Virus record (IMG/VR): IMGVR_UViG_3300042731_002971
Span: 1-36,798 of that record
DNA: 36,798 bases
Reading direction: 5' to 3' (one strand)
Source: a virus
Part shown: piece after piece, positions 36,556-36,798 of the stretch
Position numbering within the stretch: the first letter of the stretch is position 1
Layout: each line of letters starts with the position of its first letter
Translations under genes and position numbers: made by a program
The notes under the pieces: generated by a model
Databases searched by the model: none
What the model was told of the DNA's origin: nothing
The model's input: only the letters and a program-made list of their open reading frames with translations

Positions 36556-36798
36556 ATGAAAACAGACGAGGAATACCTGAGAGAAGTGAGGCAGCAGACG
36601 GCGCGTGCCAAGCTGCTTTTCGGTGAGCGAGCCTTCGCCTCAAAAGCCGCGCATCCCGACTCGCCGCGCTCGCACGCCATCCTGATCGCCGGCAAAGACG
36701 AGGACATCCTGCTTGGCTGCGGGCCTGACTGGACCACCGCCCTGGCTCGAGCCGCCGAGGAGTTCCCCAAGCTCTGCCAACCCGGCCACCTTCCGCAC
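36556..36798 (+). CDS. First plus-strand gene, reads across the contig junction
   Basis: ATG 36556 opens 81 codons to the end of the window and continues at base 71 to TAG 89-91 (87 residues total). Features: a charged N-terminal helix (KTDEEYLREVRQQTARAK), then ILIAGKDEDILLGCGPDWTTALARAAEEFP, an alpha/beta pattern. Family unknown. GAGGG lies about 15 bases upstream. First gene of the block that runs to 6617. Confidence 0.72.
   Translation, partial: MKTDEEYLREVRQQTARAKLLFGERAFASKAAHPDSPRSHAILIAGKDEDILLGCGPDWTTALARAAEEFPKLCQPGHLPH
36729..36798. repeat. Terminal direct repeat, right copy
   Basis: Identical to bases 1-70. Joining the two copies gives a 36,728-bp circle and restores an uninterrupted 87-codon gene. 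Confidence 0.97.

Overview
The window reads as one complete circular (or circularly permuted) genome of a tailed virus with podovirus-like architecture. Its first and last 70 bases are identical, and an open frame starting at 36556 runs through the junction and stops at base 91. The unit genome is therefore about 36,728 bp. The host is probably a diderm (Gram-negative-type) bacterium. The reasons are classical AGGAGG ribosome sites, several Sec-type signal peptides, one lipobox, an outer-membrane-barrel-like protein and a SleB-type wall hydrolase. The sequence is GC-rich and the genes are packed with ATGA, GTGA, TTGA and TGATG start/stop overlaps. No host genus can be named from the sequence.

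Layout. A plus-strand block (36556 across the junction to 6617) holds about 30 very small genes. Among them are zinc-ribbon proteins, one-helix membrane peptides, an HNH nuclease, a Fis-type helix-turn-helix protein, a lipoprotein, an Ala-repeat protein, a SpoVG homologue, an FN3-like exported protein and an HslV-like Ntn hydrolase. The block converges at 6614-6617 on one long minus-strand block (36092 down to 6614). Read in its own direction, that block carries accessory genes (36.1-29.6 kb: coiled-coil proteins, a metallophosphoesterase, a winged HTH, a GNAT-like XF1762-type protein, zinc ribbons). Terminase large subunit, an exported protein, portal, scaffold and major capsid protein follow, then two adaptor-like proteins and a 1328-residue nozzle-like protein. 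Three internal-virion-like proteins, further virion/fibre genes, a nucleotidyltransferase, the lysis genes and a set of basic proteins complete it. The order adaptor, nozzle, internal proteins, fibre without a tape-measure gene points to a short-tailed virion.

No DNA polymerase, primase, helicase, integrase or canonical repressor is recognisable, so replication probably depends on the host. In that light it is notable that two products of one translationally coupled run end like the SSB C-terminal tip: a zinc-ribbon protein ending EEDITF and a 7-residue peptide MSGDIPF.

Noncoding DNA is scarce but unusually structured. The roughly 460-bp divergent region (36093-36555), the 34489-34787 gap and the 1675-1808 gap contain long perfect inverted repeats with nested hairpins. 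A consensus promoter, a short leader ORF and a terminator-like hairpin sit at 35655-35801. A TTGACA promoter with a hairpin abutting the ribosome site precedes the exported protein at 27541. These elements and the SSB-tip peptides are the most likely places for undescribed biology.
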